From Chrysomallon squamiferum (taxonomy: Eukaryota; Mollusca; Gastropoda; Neomphalida; Peltospiridae), in NCBI GenBank assembly GCA_012295275.1, contig CM022669.1, forward strand, positions 4,537,777 through 4,601,776: DNA of 64,000 nucleotides, in the 5' to 3' direction. Of the stretch, positions 24,440 to 35,200 are shown one piece after another. The position numbers and the translations under genes are program-made. The notes under the pieces were generated by a model, which saw only the letters and a program-made list of their open reading frames with translations, did not search any database and was not told the DNA's origin. How positions within the stretch are numbered: position 1 is the first letter of the stretch; every line of letters begins with the position of its first letter.

Positions 24440-25202
24440 AAGACAGATAGTTAGATAGTTAACTTCAGCACAAACAGAAACTGATATAATGAACAGCAAC
24501 CACTGCATGACCTTGACATTATATCCTAATTTGAATGTCAGGTGTTATTCCTTTTATGAATGGATAATTGAATGAATGTTTGACACCACCAAACCAGACA
24601 GAACTCATCTTGTATTAGATTACACTCCACTTTATTCTTAATAAAAACAAAAAATTAAAAGAAAAAATTTGAAGAAGAAAGAACTGAACAGTATAAAACT
24701 ACGTAAGTAATTTGTTGAAAATAAAAATAAATACTTGTGTACAGCTGTGTACCACACTCTTTGTATTTGTGGAAAAAAACCCACCACCTCTGTAACTTAC
24801 TGTAAAATATAATCTAAATACTGTCAGTTTGAAAGTTTAATACAAAATGGAACAGAATTTGTTTGTAGAAATTTAAATTTAAAAAAAAAAAAAAAAATTA
24901 AAAATGTGAATTTTGTGTCACTAGCTAATGGAAATAAAAAAATTGTTAAGTCTCATTAAAAGTTTTAATTAGCAGTGCATTAATTAAATATCAATATGGC
25001 TGAGAGATACAAAATGGTAATTAAGAAACTGAATTTTCCAGTTAGGAGGTTTGATCCAAAGATCCTGGATTCCTAATATCCACATTCTTCAGCAAGACTT
25101 CCTTCAGATTCACTTTCTAAACAACAGAAAAGCATAATGTCATGCGACTGTCGTGAGTCACTAGTCAGATTGGGAAATTGATTTCTGTAATGGGGACGTG
25201 TT
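23601..25202 (+). repeat. 1.6 kb tandem duplication, copy 1
   Basis: From TTATTTTGTTTTATTG to GTAATGGGGACGTGTT. The adjacent copy at 25209-26800 is the same order of sequence with only scattered substitutions and small indels. The unit contains a TAGA microsatellite (about 24385-24452), an A-run and a tRNA-like SINE near its right end. A 45-residue frame is preserved between copies, but this is simply because the copies are young. Confidence 0.95.
24990..25115 (+). mobile_element. tRNA-derived SINE (copy in duplication 1)
   Basis: A-box-like TGGCTGAGAGA (24997-25007) and B-box-like GGTTTGATCC (25048-25057), 51 bp apart as in a tRNA gene. The following TTCAGCAAGACTTCC and TTCAGATTCACTTTC resemble the conserved body after many tRNA-derived SINE heads. 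A-box and B-box together would be the Pol III promoter. The family is not identified; no target-site duplications were resolved. Confidence 0.5.
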
Positions 25203-25208
25203 CAATTG

Positions 25209-26800
25209 TTATTATTATTTTGTTTTATTGTTTTTTTATGAAAAGTACAATAAACATCATCAATATGAAGCTTGTAATTACATTTATTATTGTCATTTTA
25301 GAAAGGGGGTTTCTGGTAGTGTATTTCAAGTGTGGGACCTATAGATCAGAGGTACTGAGGAAACAGATTCAGTGAGTACAGTGTGTTTGAAGAGAAAGAC
25401 AAACACAGCATTCCATGTTATTAAAGGATAAAAAGTTTCTAAAAATCAATGTAAATAGTACATTCCACTTGAGTGTGAGAGTGAAGAGAGTACAGACATA
25501 TTACATTTTCAACTGAAAGGGTCACAGATCATAAGATCAATATTCAACAAATGAGAAATTTCCTGTTCCAAAAAGTTCTCCATGATTGATTTATCAAAAG
25601 AAATGTTATGTGGGTTTTTTTATGTTTGTGGAAGAAAAAGCTTGTAACTCGTGACATCTCTGTGAAATTAATGGTTAAAGGATCAATTCTTTTCACTGTC
25701 ACCACTGTATTATTTTCCATTCAAACCAATACTATATTGAATCAAAGTCTTTAGCATGTTTTTTCCTATTTAACTTGACATGACTTTAAAACAACAGTAT
25801 CAGAATAAATTTATAGCACTGATTTAATGTTATATAATGTTTTATAATCATTAAATTATATTCACTTATTCATCTAACTGTCACTAGTGAACATTCATTC
25901 ATTTACATTATACTAAAGTTGGCTGAATTGAAAATAAAACAAGAGGAAAATATTTTTTTAATGCAATGCTTTCTTGTGTATAAATATATAAATTTATACT
26001 CAGAGACACACTGATAGATAGATAGATAGATAAATAGATGGACAGATAGATAGATAGAAAGACAGATAGTTAGATAGTTAACTTCAGCACAAACAAAAAC
26101 TGATATAACGAACAGCAACCACTGCATGACCTTGACATTATATCCTAATTTGAATGTCAGGTGTTATTCCTTTTATGAATGGATAATTGAATGAATGTTT
26201 GACACCACCAAACCAGACAGAACTCATCTTGTATTAGATTACACTCCACTTTATTGTTAATAAAAACAAAAAATTAAAAGAAAAAATTTGAAGAAGAAAG
26301 AACTGAACAGTATAAAACTACGTAAGTAATTTGTTGAAAATAAAAATAAATACTTGTGTACAGCTGTGTACCACACTCTTTGTATTTGTGAAAAAAAACC
26401 CACCACCTCTGTCATTTACTGTAAAATATAATCTAAATACTGTCAGTTTAAAAGTTTTATACAACATGGAACAGAAATTTTTTGTAGAAATTTAAATTAA
26501 AAAAAAAAAAAAAAATTAAAAATGCTAATAGAGTTAAAAAATTGTTAAGTCTCATTAAAAGTTTTAATTAGCAGTGCATTAATTATATATCTGTTGGCTG
26601 AGCGATACAGAATGGTAATTAAGAAACTGAATTTTCCAGTTAGGAGGTTTGATCCAGAGATCTTGGATTCCTAATATCCACACTCTTCAGCAAGACTTCC
26701 TTCATATTCACTTTCTAAACAACAGAAAAGCATACTGTCATGCAACTGTCATGAGTCACTAGTCAGACTGGGAAATTGATTTCTGTAATGGGGACGTGTT
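25209..26800 (+). repeat. 1.6 kb tandem duplication, copy 2
   Basis: Offset 1614 bp at the left end and 1598 bp at the right. The TAGA block (26013-26070) differs most from copy 1. The junction is a short TTA run, so slippage or unequal exchange at the TTA array is a likely origin. Confidence 0.95.
26588..26712 (+). mobile_element. tRNA-derived SINE (copy in duplication 2)
   Basis: TGGCTGAGCGA at 26595-26605 and GGTTTGATCC at 26646-26655. It was duplicated together with its host segment rather than inserted independently. Confidence 0.5.
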
Positions 26801-27180
26801 GGAATGGGAAAATACCAATAAACTCAGTGTTGAAGACTGATATCAGTCATGGAACAAATATCAGTCAGAATTGGAAAATATCTAATACGACCAGTGTTAA
26901 GGATTAATTGATATCTGTCATGGGATACCAGCTTGGTGAATCTGCTCCTAAGGATTGATCAAGAAACCTGTCATTCCTCACGATGATGCTAACCACTGTT
27001 CACACGCAGCCCCAGTGTGTGAGTGTTGAAAATGACAGTGTGTCGATGATAAACGTATATTTGTCAATATGGCTAACTGCTACAATTCTGATTGGATGAC
27101 AGCCATGAAATTAAGTCTGATTTCATTACTTCAGCATCTAAAGTCATTCTGTTGGCAAATAGCATGTCAGTATGTGTAGG
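26801..27180. other. diverged ~65-bp repeat then unique sequence
   Basis: About 26760-26935 contains three diverged units with the pattern AGTCAG-GGAAA, then GATATC-GTCATGG. 26940-27180 is unique with several CpGs and may be conserved non-coding DNA. No exon fits. Confidence 0.5.
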
Positions 27181-27194
27181 CTTATGTGAGTGAT

Positions 27195-27411
27195 GGCTTC
27201 AAAATCATGTATACATGTGTGTGTTTGTATGTGTGTGTATGTGTGCGTGGGTTTGTTAGTGTGTCTGACTGTGTGTGTGTATATCTATATGTATTTGTGA
27301 GATATATTTCCTTGTTTAAAAAACATATACATATTATTAAAATTATAATAATAATAATAATAATATTAATAATAATAATATTAATATTAATAATAATAAT
27401 AATAATATTAA

Positions 27412-27455
<44 letters not shown>

Positions 27456-27500
27456 TTTATAATTAAATAATGAAATAAATAAAGAAAGAATAAAAAGAGA
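27195..27500 (+). repeat. GT-rich tract and (AAT)n array
   Basis: GT-rich 27210-27290, then AAT/ATT array 27339-27466. On the transcribed (minus) strand these lie just downstream of the exon C donor. Confidence 0.9.
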
Positions 27501-27524
27501 GAAAACTGTGACAATCAAACTTAC

Positions 27525-27626
27525 CTGATTTGGAATGGGCTTTTGAAAGGTTCATTTCTTTCTAGAATGCTCTGAGCTTGTAGAACTAACAATTTTCCAA
27601 TTCCAGAAATAATGCCAAGAAGATTC
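27525..27626 (-). CDS. FOCAD: FOCAD (focadhesin) coding exon C, 102 nt
   Basis: Internal coding exon. On the minus strand an acceptor (TATTATTCACAG) ends at 27627 and a near-perfect donor (ATCAG/GTAAGTTT) starts at 27524. Reading with one base that completes the AA left by exon B gives Lys, then NLLGIISGIGKLLVLQAQS and ERNEPFKSPFQI, ending with a split codon AG. Phases match exon B exactly. From memory, human focadhesin at this place has GLIKAIMHLLQMQAL and shortly after YTIRN, so the split codon is probably Arg. The segment looks like an amphipathic helix of a HEAT/ARM-type repeat. Oddity: the polypyrimidine tract of the acceptor is itself an (ATT)n microsatellite. The next exon was not found in the remaining 27 kb. 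Confidence 0.82.
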
Positions 27627-27629
27627 CTG

Positions 27630-27630
<1 letters not shown>

Positions 27631-27662
<32 letters not shown>

Positions 27663-27790
27663 GTAATAAAATTGCAGTAGCAAAAGTAATAATAAAAACA
27701 ACCAGAACAATAATAATAATAGCAGTAATAGTAGTAATGATGAAATAATAATAATAATGATTATAATGATGATGATGATGATAAAAATAA
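27631..27790 (+). repeat. (AAT)n arrays upstream of exon C
   Basis: AAT at 27631-27662 directly abuts the exon C acceptor (it is (ATT)n in the transcript). AAT/AGT/ATG units continue to 27787. Length variation here would change the splice-site environment. Confidence 0.95.
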
Positions 27791-27869
27791 GAAGAAGAAA
27801 TAAAAACATTCTTGCTTAAAACAGTATATATTTTTATAACCTTTTTACTTCAGTATTTATTTATGTTTT

Positions 27870-28065
27870 TATTAGAACATTCATGCATGCATGCATCTCT
27901 GTGTATATATTAGTGTGTGTGTATATGTATATATATATACAATGTGGGGATATGTATATATGCATGCAAAGGTATGTGCACATGTGTGTGTTTCTGTAAT
28001 TATGTATGTGTGTAGGTATGTGTGTTTGTGTGGCTGTGACTGTGTGTGTTTGATTCTAGGAAGGA
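27870..28065 (+). repeat. GT/TATG-rich tract
   Basis: ATGC, (TA)n and GTGT-rich DNA. The Cys/Val frame is an artefact. Confidence 0.85.
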
Positions 28066-28544
28066 GTGTTTATGTATTTATACATATGAACACACATAAA
28101 ACTACTTTAACCATGGCATATGTAAATAATATAAAATGTTTGTAAAACAGCTCAGGGTTAAACTTGGTGGCAACCTCACTCACAGGTATTAAGTCTTATT
28201 GCTAACAATAAACTGTTTATTGCTATCACCGGCCATGTCTACGAGCTTTATTTCCATCCTGCAATTTCATTATCACAACAATAAACACACAACACAAACC
28301 TTACACCCCAACACACACCAGAGACATAACCTACAATTAATGGTGCTAAAATGCTATTCTTCAGATGTATTTATATCAACCAGTTGTTCTTGTTATTAAA
28401 TGGAAAGGATTTTGACCGCACGCAACTAATCTGTTTTTATTCCTTGCATTTGAAAATAAGAAAGAGGACAAAAAAGATCATGAGAGACTTCTGGATGTTG
28501 TTGCTTTTAATTAAAGATGGCAGACACAGAGCTATTGTATTTAG
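28066..28544. other. intronic unique sequence
   Basis: Part of the intron between exons B and C. No further exon or ordered repeat seen. Confidence 0.5.
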
Positions 28545-28745
28545 TTGTTATTCATTCGTTACTTCATTCATGTAATTCATTCACTCATTTACTTATTAAA
28601 TCATTTACTGCTTCATTCGGTTATTCATTCTCTAATGTATTTAACTAATCACTCATTTCTTCATACACTTATTCATTTATTTATTTACCCAAACATTAAT
28701 TCATTAAATTCTTCCTATAAAATAAAATTCATTCATCACTATGTT
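28545..28745 (+). repeat. degenerate (ATTC)n
   Basis: ATTCATTC/ACTTATTC units with many substitutions. Confidence 0.85.
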
Positions 28746-29640
28746 TAGTAATGAAATGAATTTAACTAATATGATTTCTCCTGAGACATAAAGTTTCTTA
28801 TGTTTTATCATCTTCATATTTTTGTTTATCTTGAAATTCTAGCACACACATTTTACTGCAGTAATTAAAATTAAAAAAAACACCTACAAAACAATAAATA
28901 GTTTCCAGTTTTACAAAATAAATCTACATAAACTGATTATACTTAGATAAATCTTGCTCATTTTGTATGATGGCAAAAACAAGGATGCAATATTAAACAA
29001 CTTTTGTTCATAATTAAAATGAAAACAATAATTACTGTGAAATGAATAGGAAAAATATTTTTCAGGAACTGTATCAGAATTTGTCTGATATCTGTTTCTA
29101 ATTTTTAATATCTAAAAATAAATAAACAAAAAAGTAAGAAAGATAGAAAGAAAGAAAAAAGAAAGAAAAAAAAAAGAAAGAAAGAAAAATTAAATAGAAA
29201 CAAACAAACAGCAGTTCATGAATATCATATATATTGTTATTGATATTCTTCTTATTATATATATTGTTATTGTTGTTGTTGTTGTTGTTCTTATTATTAT
29301 TATTAATACTATTAAATAACTGAATGGAAAAACTCTTGCAACTAAAAGTTCAATGTAAATTTAAAAAAATAGGTTTCAGGAGGAGAAGGACAGATGAAAC
29401 TTGTATCTATGACACATCAGTGAAAGAAACAAACACTGGTTACATAAGAGACAGCAGCAAGAACAGGATATGCAAGGATTAGCATCAGTAACACTCAGAT
29501 TAAAATCTCCTCCATTTTTTTAATCATTTGTATGGAAAACTGTCTGCAACTCTCGAGCATTCCCAGAATAAAACTTACTTTTGTATATCTCTTTCTGTAT
29601 GCTGCTGATTCAGTATGTAATTGGGTTTTATTGTTTCTGG
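28746..29640. other. intronic AT-rich sequence
   Basis: (AAAG)n at about 29130-29190 and (TTG)n/(TTA)n at 29268-29305. Otherwise unique. Confidence 0.55.
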
Positions 29641-29644
29641 CAGC

Positions 29645-30470
29645 AGTGTTTCAGTCTACTGAGGGAATTAAGGGAGTCTTGGCTGTAATCAGGAGAGTGT
29701 CAGCAGATGCAGTAAGAGGAGGGTGTCACTGCTCTTTCAAATCCACTGCAGTACATGAAGAGTTTAATACAGTAGCTTCAGATACACACACAGAGGGTGA
29801 CATCTTTACCTTTCTGTTTGCTAGGAATGTTTTTACTACAACTGCAGTACATGAAGAGTTTAATACAGTAGCTTCAGACACACACACAGAGGGTGACATC
29901 TTTACCTTTCTGTTTGCTAGGAATGTTTTTACTGTACTACTGCAGTACATGAAGAGTTTGATACAGTAGCCACAGACACACACACACAGGGTGACATCAT
30001 TACCCTTCTGCTTGCTAGGAATGTTTTTACTGTACTACTGCAGTACATGAAGAGTTTGATACAGGAGCCACAGACACACACACACAGGGTGACATCATTA
30101 CCTTTCTGTTTGCTAGGAATGTTTTTACTGTACTACTGCAGTCAGTAACCAAAGGATTTATTGGAGTGTTGGCTGTCACCAGATGAGGTTCAGGAGATGC
30201 ACTGGGAGGAAGGATTTTTTCATTTCTCTTTCAAATTCACTGCTGTACTGAAGGGATTAAGGAGTATTGACAATAACAGAATAATGTATTTAAAGAGACT
30301 CATGCAAAGGGAAATGATTACCTTTACATTGCCAATAACACTACAGTAGCCATAGACTTACACACAGAGAGGTAAATCATTTCCATTCTGCTTCTAACAA
30401 AATTTGACAACAGTCCATTACCACATGAAAGGTTTAAGTGATCTTAGAATTACTGGATCACTGGTCAAAT
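29645..30470 (+). repeat. 98-bp tandem repeat with diverged flanking units
   Basis: Units start ACTGCAGTACATGAAGAG at 29745, 29841, 29939 and 30037 (periods 96, 98, 98), and a fifth start lies at 30135. They contain CACACACAGAGGGTGACATC and TTTGCTAGGAATGTTTTTAC. The blocks on either side (about 29651-29745 and 30142-30245) are homologous to each other (GGAGT-TTGGCTGT, CAG-AGATGCA, CTCTTTCAAAT-CACTGC), and a diverged unit follows to 30470. The 145-residue plus-strand frame at 29532-29969 is produced by the repeat. Confidence 0.92.
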
Positions 30471-30905
30471 CTGCAAGGGAAAAAAATCACTGATTTTAAT
30501 AATCCTTTACCAGAGTTCTGTCATTCATAAGGCTGAAGTTTGTTTTTATCTGAGGCACTCTTACTATTGTATTGGGGTGAAAGAATGAAGTGCTGGATAG
30601 GACCTGGATAAACACAGCCAAATCTTTAACTCAGTGAACATGCTACAAACCTATCTTTTACTACTTGCACAATCCCTTGCCAAAAAAAACAAAAAACAGA
30701 AAAAAAGAGCATGTTGGCATGTTTATGAACTTGTGTATGTGAATTTATTAAGTCAGTAATAAAAACAATGACACTGCTCTGAAATAAACAGGATTTCTTT
30801 TGTAATGTGTTGAATTCTTAACATGGTTTATTATCTGAAATGTGCTCCAAAATGATAAAAGAAAATTAATGAGATACAGCAATAACTGTGTTTATGACTA
30901 GGGAA
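30471..30905. other. intronic unique sequence
   Basis: Nothing recognised. Confidence 0.5.
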
Positions 30906-30938
30906 TGTAGTGTGAGTGTGTGTGTTCTTGGGTATGTG

Positions 30939-30991
<53 letters not shown>

Positions 30992-31005
30992 GTGTGTGTG
31001 TGTGT

Positions 31006-31037
<32 letters not shown>

Positions 31038-31281
31038 CTGTGTTAGTGTGTGTGTGTGTGTTAGTGTGAGTGTGTGTGTTCTTGGGTGTGTAGTGTGTGT
31101 GTGATGTGTGTGTGTTGTGTGTGTGTGTTATGTGTGTGTGTGTGTGTGTGTCTGTGTTATGTGTGTGTATGTGTTAGTGTATGTGTTATGTGTGTATGTG
31201 TGTGTTATGTGTGTATGTGTGTGTTAGTGTGTGTGTGTGTGTTAGTGTGTGTGTGTTATATGTGTATGTGTGTGTATGTGT

Positions 31282-31355
<74 letters not shown>

Positions 31356-31360
31356 TAGTG

Positions 31361-31395
<35 letters not shown>

Positions 31396-31410
31396 AGGGT
31401 GTATGTGTGT
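30906..31410 (+). repeat. 500-bp GT array next to exon B
   Basis: GT repeat with periodic TTAGTGTG, TGTTATGTG and TCTGTG interruptions; the longest pure run is at about 31285-31353. In the minus-strand transcript this is a CA-rich tract beginning about 16 nt after the exon B donor. Confidence 0.97.
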
Positions 31411-31425
31411 ATGTAAAGTACATAC

Positions 31426-31580
31426 TTAGCTGTAGGAACTAGGTTGAGGAATCCGTTCAGAATGAAAGTAAAGTCTGCAAGATTTGAACTCACTAACTTC
31501 ACCAGAGCATCACAACTAGAGGGCGCTGTCAGCTGGTCGCCATGACTACACAACTCCCACAAGTGTTTTAACTCTGGAAT
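31426..31580 (-). CDS. FOCAD: FOCAD (focadhesin) coding exon B, 155 nt
   Basis: Internal coding exon. Minus-strand acceptor GTTGCTGTTTTTCAG is followed by ATTCCAGAG; the donor is GCTAA/GTATGTAC at 31425. The frame is open throughout: it starts IPELKHLWELCSHGDQ and ends ADFTFILNGFLNLVPTAK, where the last Lys codon is split AA + G of exon C. The recalled human focadhesin counterpart is AEFSYVLNGILNLIPSTR, with a conserved LLWE/HLWE motif earlier, giving clear though moderate similarity. It starts in phase 0, matching the end of exon A. CpG and GC content are higher than the surroundings, as expected of selected coding sequence. Unusual: it is immediately followed by a roughly 500-nt CA-type tract in the transcript. 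Confidence 0.88.
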
Positions 31581-33235
31581 CTGAAAAACAGCAACAAAAA
31601 ACTCATAATACAGAAGTATCTATATGTACACATTTTCAATTATAATTTTAAAACTTTATTTTTGTATGTGAATGAATGTTTTAAAAAGATGATGACCAAA
31701 TAATAAATACACAGCCAAAAACAGCCCAGAACAAGCAAAATTAGGTTGAAATCAACTGAAATCTCTCGAGTGAAAACAACAAAATGATAATAATAATAAA
31801 TAGGTTCCTGAGCTAGTGCATTTTTTAATTTTTAAATAGTTGAATACATGTTTATAAATGTACATATTTATGTGAATATATGTTCACATACACACACACT
31901 CCTCCAACCCCCACACATATACACACATCACACACATACACACATCACACACAGACATACACACAAACAAAGTAAATGTATGAACAGACAAGTTTTTTTT
32001 TTACATTCCTTTCTTCTTCTTTTTTTTTATATCTACATACCTAATTTTCCTAAACTAGTCATGTTGTCTTCTTATAAACAAAAAACACATCCCTTTGATA
32101 TAAATATAATTTAAAATTTTTATTGTTTTCATCATCAAACTCAAAGTAGGTTTTAATTCACACAGTATTGTTTAACAGTTTCAGCTATTATCACTAAAAG
32201 CTGAACCCTTTCAAGATTTAAAATTCCCATTAACATATAAACATAAAGTTTCACTTCAAGGACATAAAAAGCTTGAATAAAATTAAAATATTTATCACTG
32301 TCTGAAATGAATTCACTGTACACAGCAACGATTTAAAATGGTTGGAGATTGAATTGTTAAGTGTATCAATTTTTAAAATTAAATTAATTGTACTAAATGC
32401 CAAATTATAACGATAAAAAAATAATACATATTAGAAAAAAAAAAAAATAATAACTTCTTTTTTTCAATAATTAAAAAAAAAATAAAATAAAATAAAATTT
32501 TACAAGACTTTTACTGTGAGTATGTGTCTGCATGTGTGTATCTCTCTACAACAAAGAAACAAACACACACATACACCCTCCACACAACAGATATGCACAT
32601 ACAATACACATTTTAAAAGTTCAGTTATCTGATTAATCATATTATTTATTTTATCATTAACAATTACAATGGACATTTTGACCATTAACTTAATACTCCT
32701 TCTGGTCAGTTTTGACTATAAATAACTCTCAAAGTAATGCATTAATGCAGCCATTGCTTCAGTTCTGTAACTTTACTCCCACCTTTCAGAGGCACCTACA
32801 CCATTTATCTATTCTCCGACATGCAGAAGAGTTGATCCCTGACATGGAATTTATCATAAAAGATTAATGATTATTTGAGGGCATTCAATAAACTAAGCAG
32901 TAGCTGAAGCTGATTTTAAACCCTTTTCAACACATCAACGTTCTCATTTAAAACTAGTGACATTTCACTGAAATTATCTCTAATAAACACCGCGATGCTT
33001 TTATAACATGGAGAGAGAGAGTTTAAAAATGCATCTTAATTAGCTTGAGAGAAGTGTGAGAAAAGATGTGATGGGTATGAATTAGCAGCAATGAAAGGTA
33101 ATGAAGAGAGATACAAGCAGGAAAATGAGACATGTTGATTTTATACTGAGACTGTTAGCTGAATGTACAGTGTCAAGTGAAGAGACAATGTAACAGAGTC
33201 TTGTTGTATTTGTGTTGTTAGTTCAGTGTGTGCAT
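31581..33235. other. intron between exons A and B and adjoining unique sequence
   Basis: CA-rich 31885-31970, A/T runs 32430-32500. The stretch 32690-33230 is complex and low in repeats and may contain conserved intronic elements. No extra exon was recognised. Confidence 0.55.
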
Positions 33236-33239
33236 CAGT

Positions 33240-33640
33240 GTGTCCACACATACATTCATATATACACACATCTACACATGTACACACAGATACACAGATA
33301 AACACAAGTAAACATAGTCATGTACATATAAACATATAACCAAATGTACAACATACACACATGTATACACATATAAACATGTACACACATATAGATATGT
33401 ATACATATACACATAAACACCTGACACATAAACACCAGACACATACAACATATAAACATACAAAATGACACATCTAAGCATACACATGCTCACATATATG
33501 CATAGATATACCACATACACACATTCATACACATATACACACACACACATATATACACATGTACACACACATACATATACATACATACACATGTACACAT
33601 ACACACAGGTATACATATACACACAGACATATACATGCAA
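33240..33640 (+). repeat. CA/TACA-rich array
   Basis: About 400 bp of ACACATAT/GTACACAC repeat within the FOCAD intron. Frames on both strands are artefacts. Confidence 0.95.
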
Positions 33641-33728
33641 AATCAGTTATACACTAATAGATGGAAAAACAAAGAAAATCTATTAATATGCTGATTAGTA
33701 TAATTTCAGACAACATATAATGCTATAC

Positions 33729-33800
33729 CTCTGGAGAAGATGAATCTATGTACTTCTGTTCTGACTTTGTCTTCAGTAGAGAAAACAGCTTCGAGACAGC
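33729..33800 (-). CDS. FOCAD: FOCAD (focadhesin) coding exon A, 72 nt
   Basis: Most upstream FOCAD exon found. On the minus strand the acceptor GTTTTTCTAATGTTTCAG ends at 33801 and the donor CCAGAG/GTATAGC begins at 33728. The exon is exactly 24 codons in phase 0/0: AVSKLFSLLKTKSEQKYID then SSSPE. The recalled human focadhesin reads AVGHLIAAVLKENGFSEK from about residue 20, so a first coding exon of about 20 codons should lie upstream. I searched for it above 33800 and did not find it. Focadhesin is a cytoplasmic helical-repeat protein reported at focal adhesions and as a stabiliser of the SKI (superkiller) helicase complex. On its own this short exon would be weak; the exact phase fit to exon B makes it convincing. 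Confidence 0.78.
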
Positions 33801-33926
33801 CTGAAACATTAGAAAAACACCATAATTAAATCACACCTGACAAACACATCTGTATCAGGAGAAAACAAAATAATTAAATATAAACATATATTTCAAAAAC
33901 AACAACACACACACACACACCAAAAT

Positions 33927-33959
<33 letters not shown>

Positions 33960-34130
33960 TGTCAAATAATATATGGAAATACACACATAGAAGAAAACAT
34001 TATAAATATAAACATATCACAATAAACATATAGAGACAGATAAGTATTCACACATAAAATAATAATAATAATAAAACTGTAAAAAAAAGGAATGGAAAAA
34101 ACAGTTTTTTATGAAAAATGGCTTATTGTT
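33801..34130. other. sequence upstream of exon A
   Basis: (CA)n at 33905-33958. The rest is AT-rich. No first exon seen. Confidence 0.5.
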
Positions 34131-34211
34131 ATTCTCTCTTTCTCTGTGTTTATCTCTCTTTTTTTCTTTTTCTCTCATTCTTTCTTTGTTTTTCTTTACT
34201 CTCTTTCAATT

Positions 34212-34283
<72 letters not shown>
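34131..34283 (+). repeat. (CT)n microsatellite with pyrimidine-rich lead-in
   Basis: CT/CTTT-rich from 34131, pure (CT)n at about 34217-34283. Confidence 0.95.
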
Positions 34284-34286
<3 letters not shown>

Positions 34287-34915
34287 CTCCTACATACATA
34301 TTATTATTTATTGATGAAACAATTAGAGAGAGAAATAAATTCCTATTTGCCTGTTACTCTACAATTTCCATCCAGCGTGGTGGTTTCTCTGTCGTTTATT
34401 AAGGAAAGGAGATTGCTACAACTGTGAGTTAGTTACTCAGATCAATGGCTGAGTGAAACTCACAGATAACATTTTACTCAGGACAAGTAAAGAAATGTGT
34501 GTCTTGATGACAGTGATCTTTAACAAACAAAAAAATAAATAAAAAAAGTCTTGTTTAGGTAGTTTTTTAAAGTCTTATCTATGTATGCTTGTGTTTGTGA
34601 GTGTGTGTCTGCGTGTTTATATGTATGTGTGTTTGCATGTGTGTGAATATCTTTATATATGTGTATGTTAATGTAGATATATATCTGCATATATCTCTGC
34701 ATGTGTTTTTAGGATGTGGAAAAAAATGTCTATAACTTGATGAGTTTGGTGTTCACAGTTTTGTACATGCTGCTATATATGCTGTCAGATATGAGAAAAA
34801 AACCTGTTTCTGTATAAGGATTTTAAGTTTAAAATATATCTCAGTTCTTATTGGCAACTGGGGTATGTACATAATTCTTATAGGCTAAATCTGTCCTTTC
34901 TTTTTAAACAGGAAC
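34284..34915. other. unique sequence with TG-rich patch
   Basis: TG/TATG-rich 34585-34705; otherwise unique. No gene. Confidence 0.5.
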
Positions 34916-34916
34916 G

Positions 34917-35200
34917 AATAACAACAACAACAACAACAACAACAACAATAATGATGATGATGATAGTAATAGTAATAATAATAGTAGTAGCAGCTTTCTA
35001 ATAATAATTATTATTATAAATAAATTTAATAAATGAAATGAAAGGATTTTTTGTGATAAAAATAACAATAAGAAAATTATTTTTAAAATTATGTTAATAA
35101 TAAATAGTGGTAGAGAGCGAAAGAAAAAAGAATTTAACAAATAAATAAATAAATAAATAAATAAAGTGAAATCAAAATTTGTTAAGTTAATAAACATAAC
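34917..35200 (+). repeat. (AAC)n, (ATG)n, (AGT)n and (AAAT)n tracts
   Basis: AAC 34919-34947, ATG/AGT to 34990, AAAT 35135-35165, with A-rich links. Confidence 0.9.

Noticed and set aside
29532-29969. 145-codon protein with internal repeats
   Set aside because: It is the translation of the 98-bp tandem array with 96/98-bp periods; no splice or start context and no family.
31426-31580. tRNA-derived SINE on the minus strand (GAGTTCAAATCTTGC looks like a B box)
   Set aside because: The same bases form an open, spliced exon whose product matches focadhesin and whose phase fits both neighbours; the B-box resemblance is coincidental.
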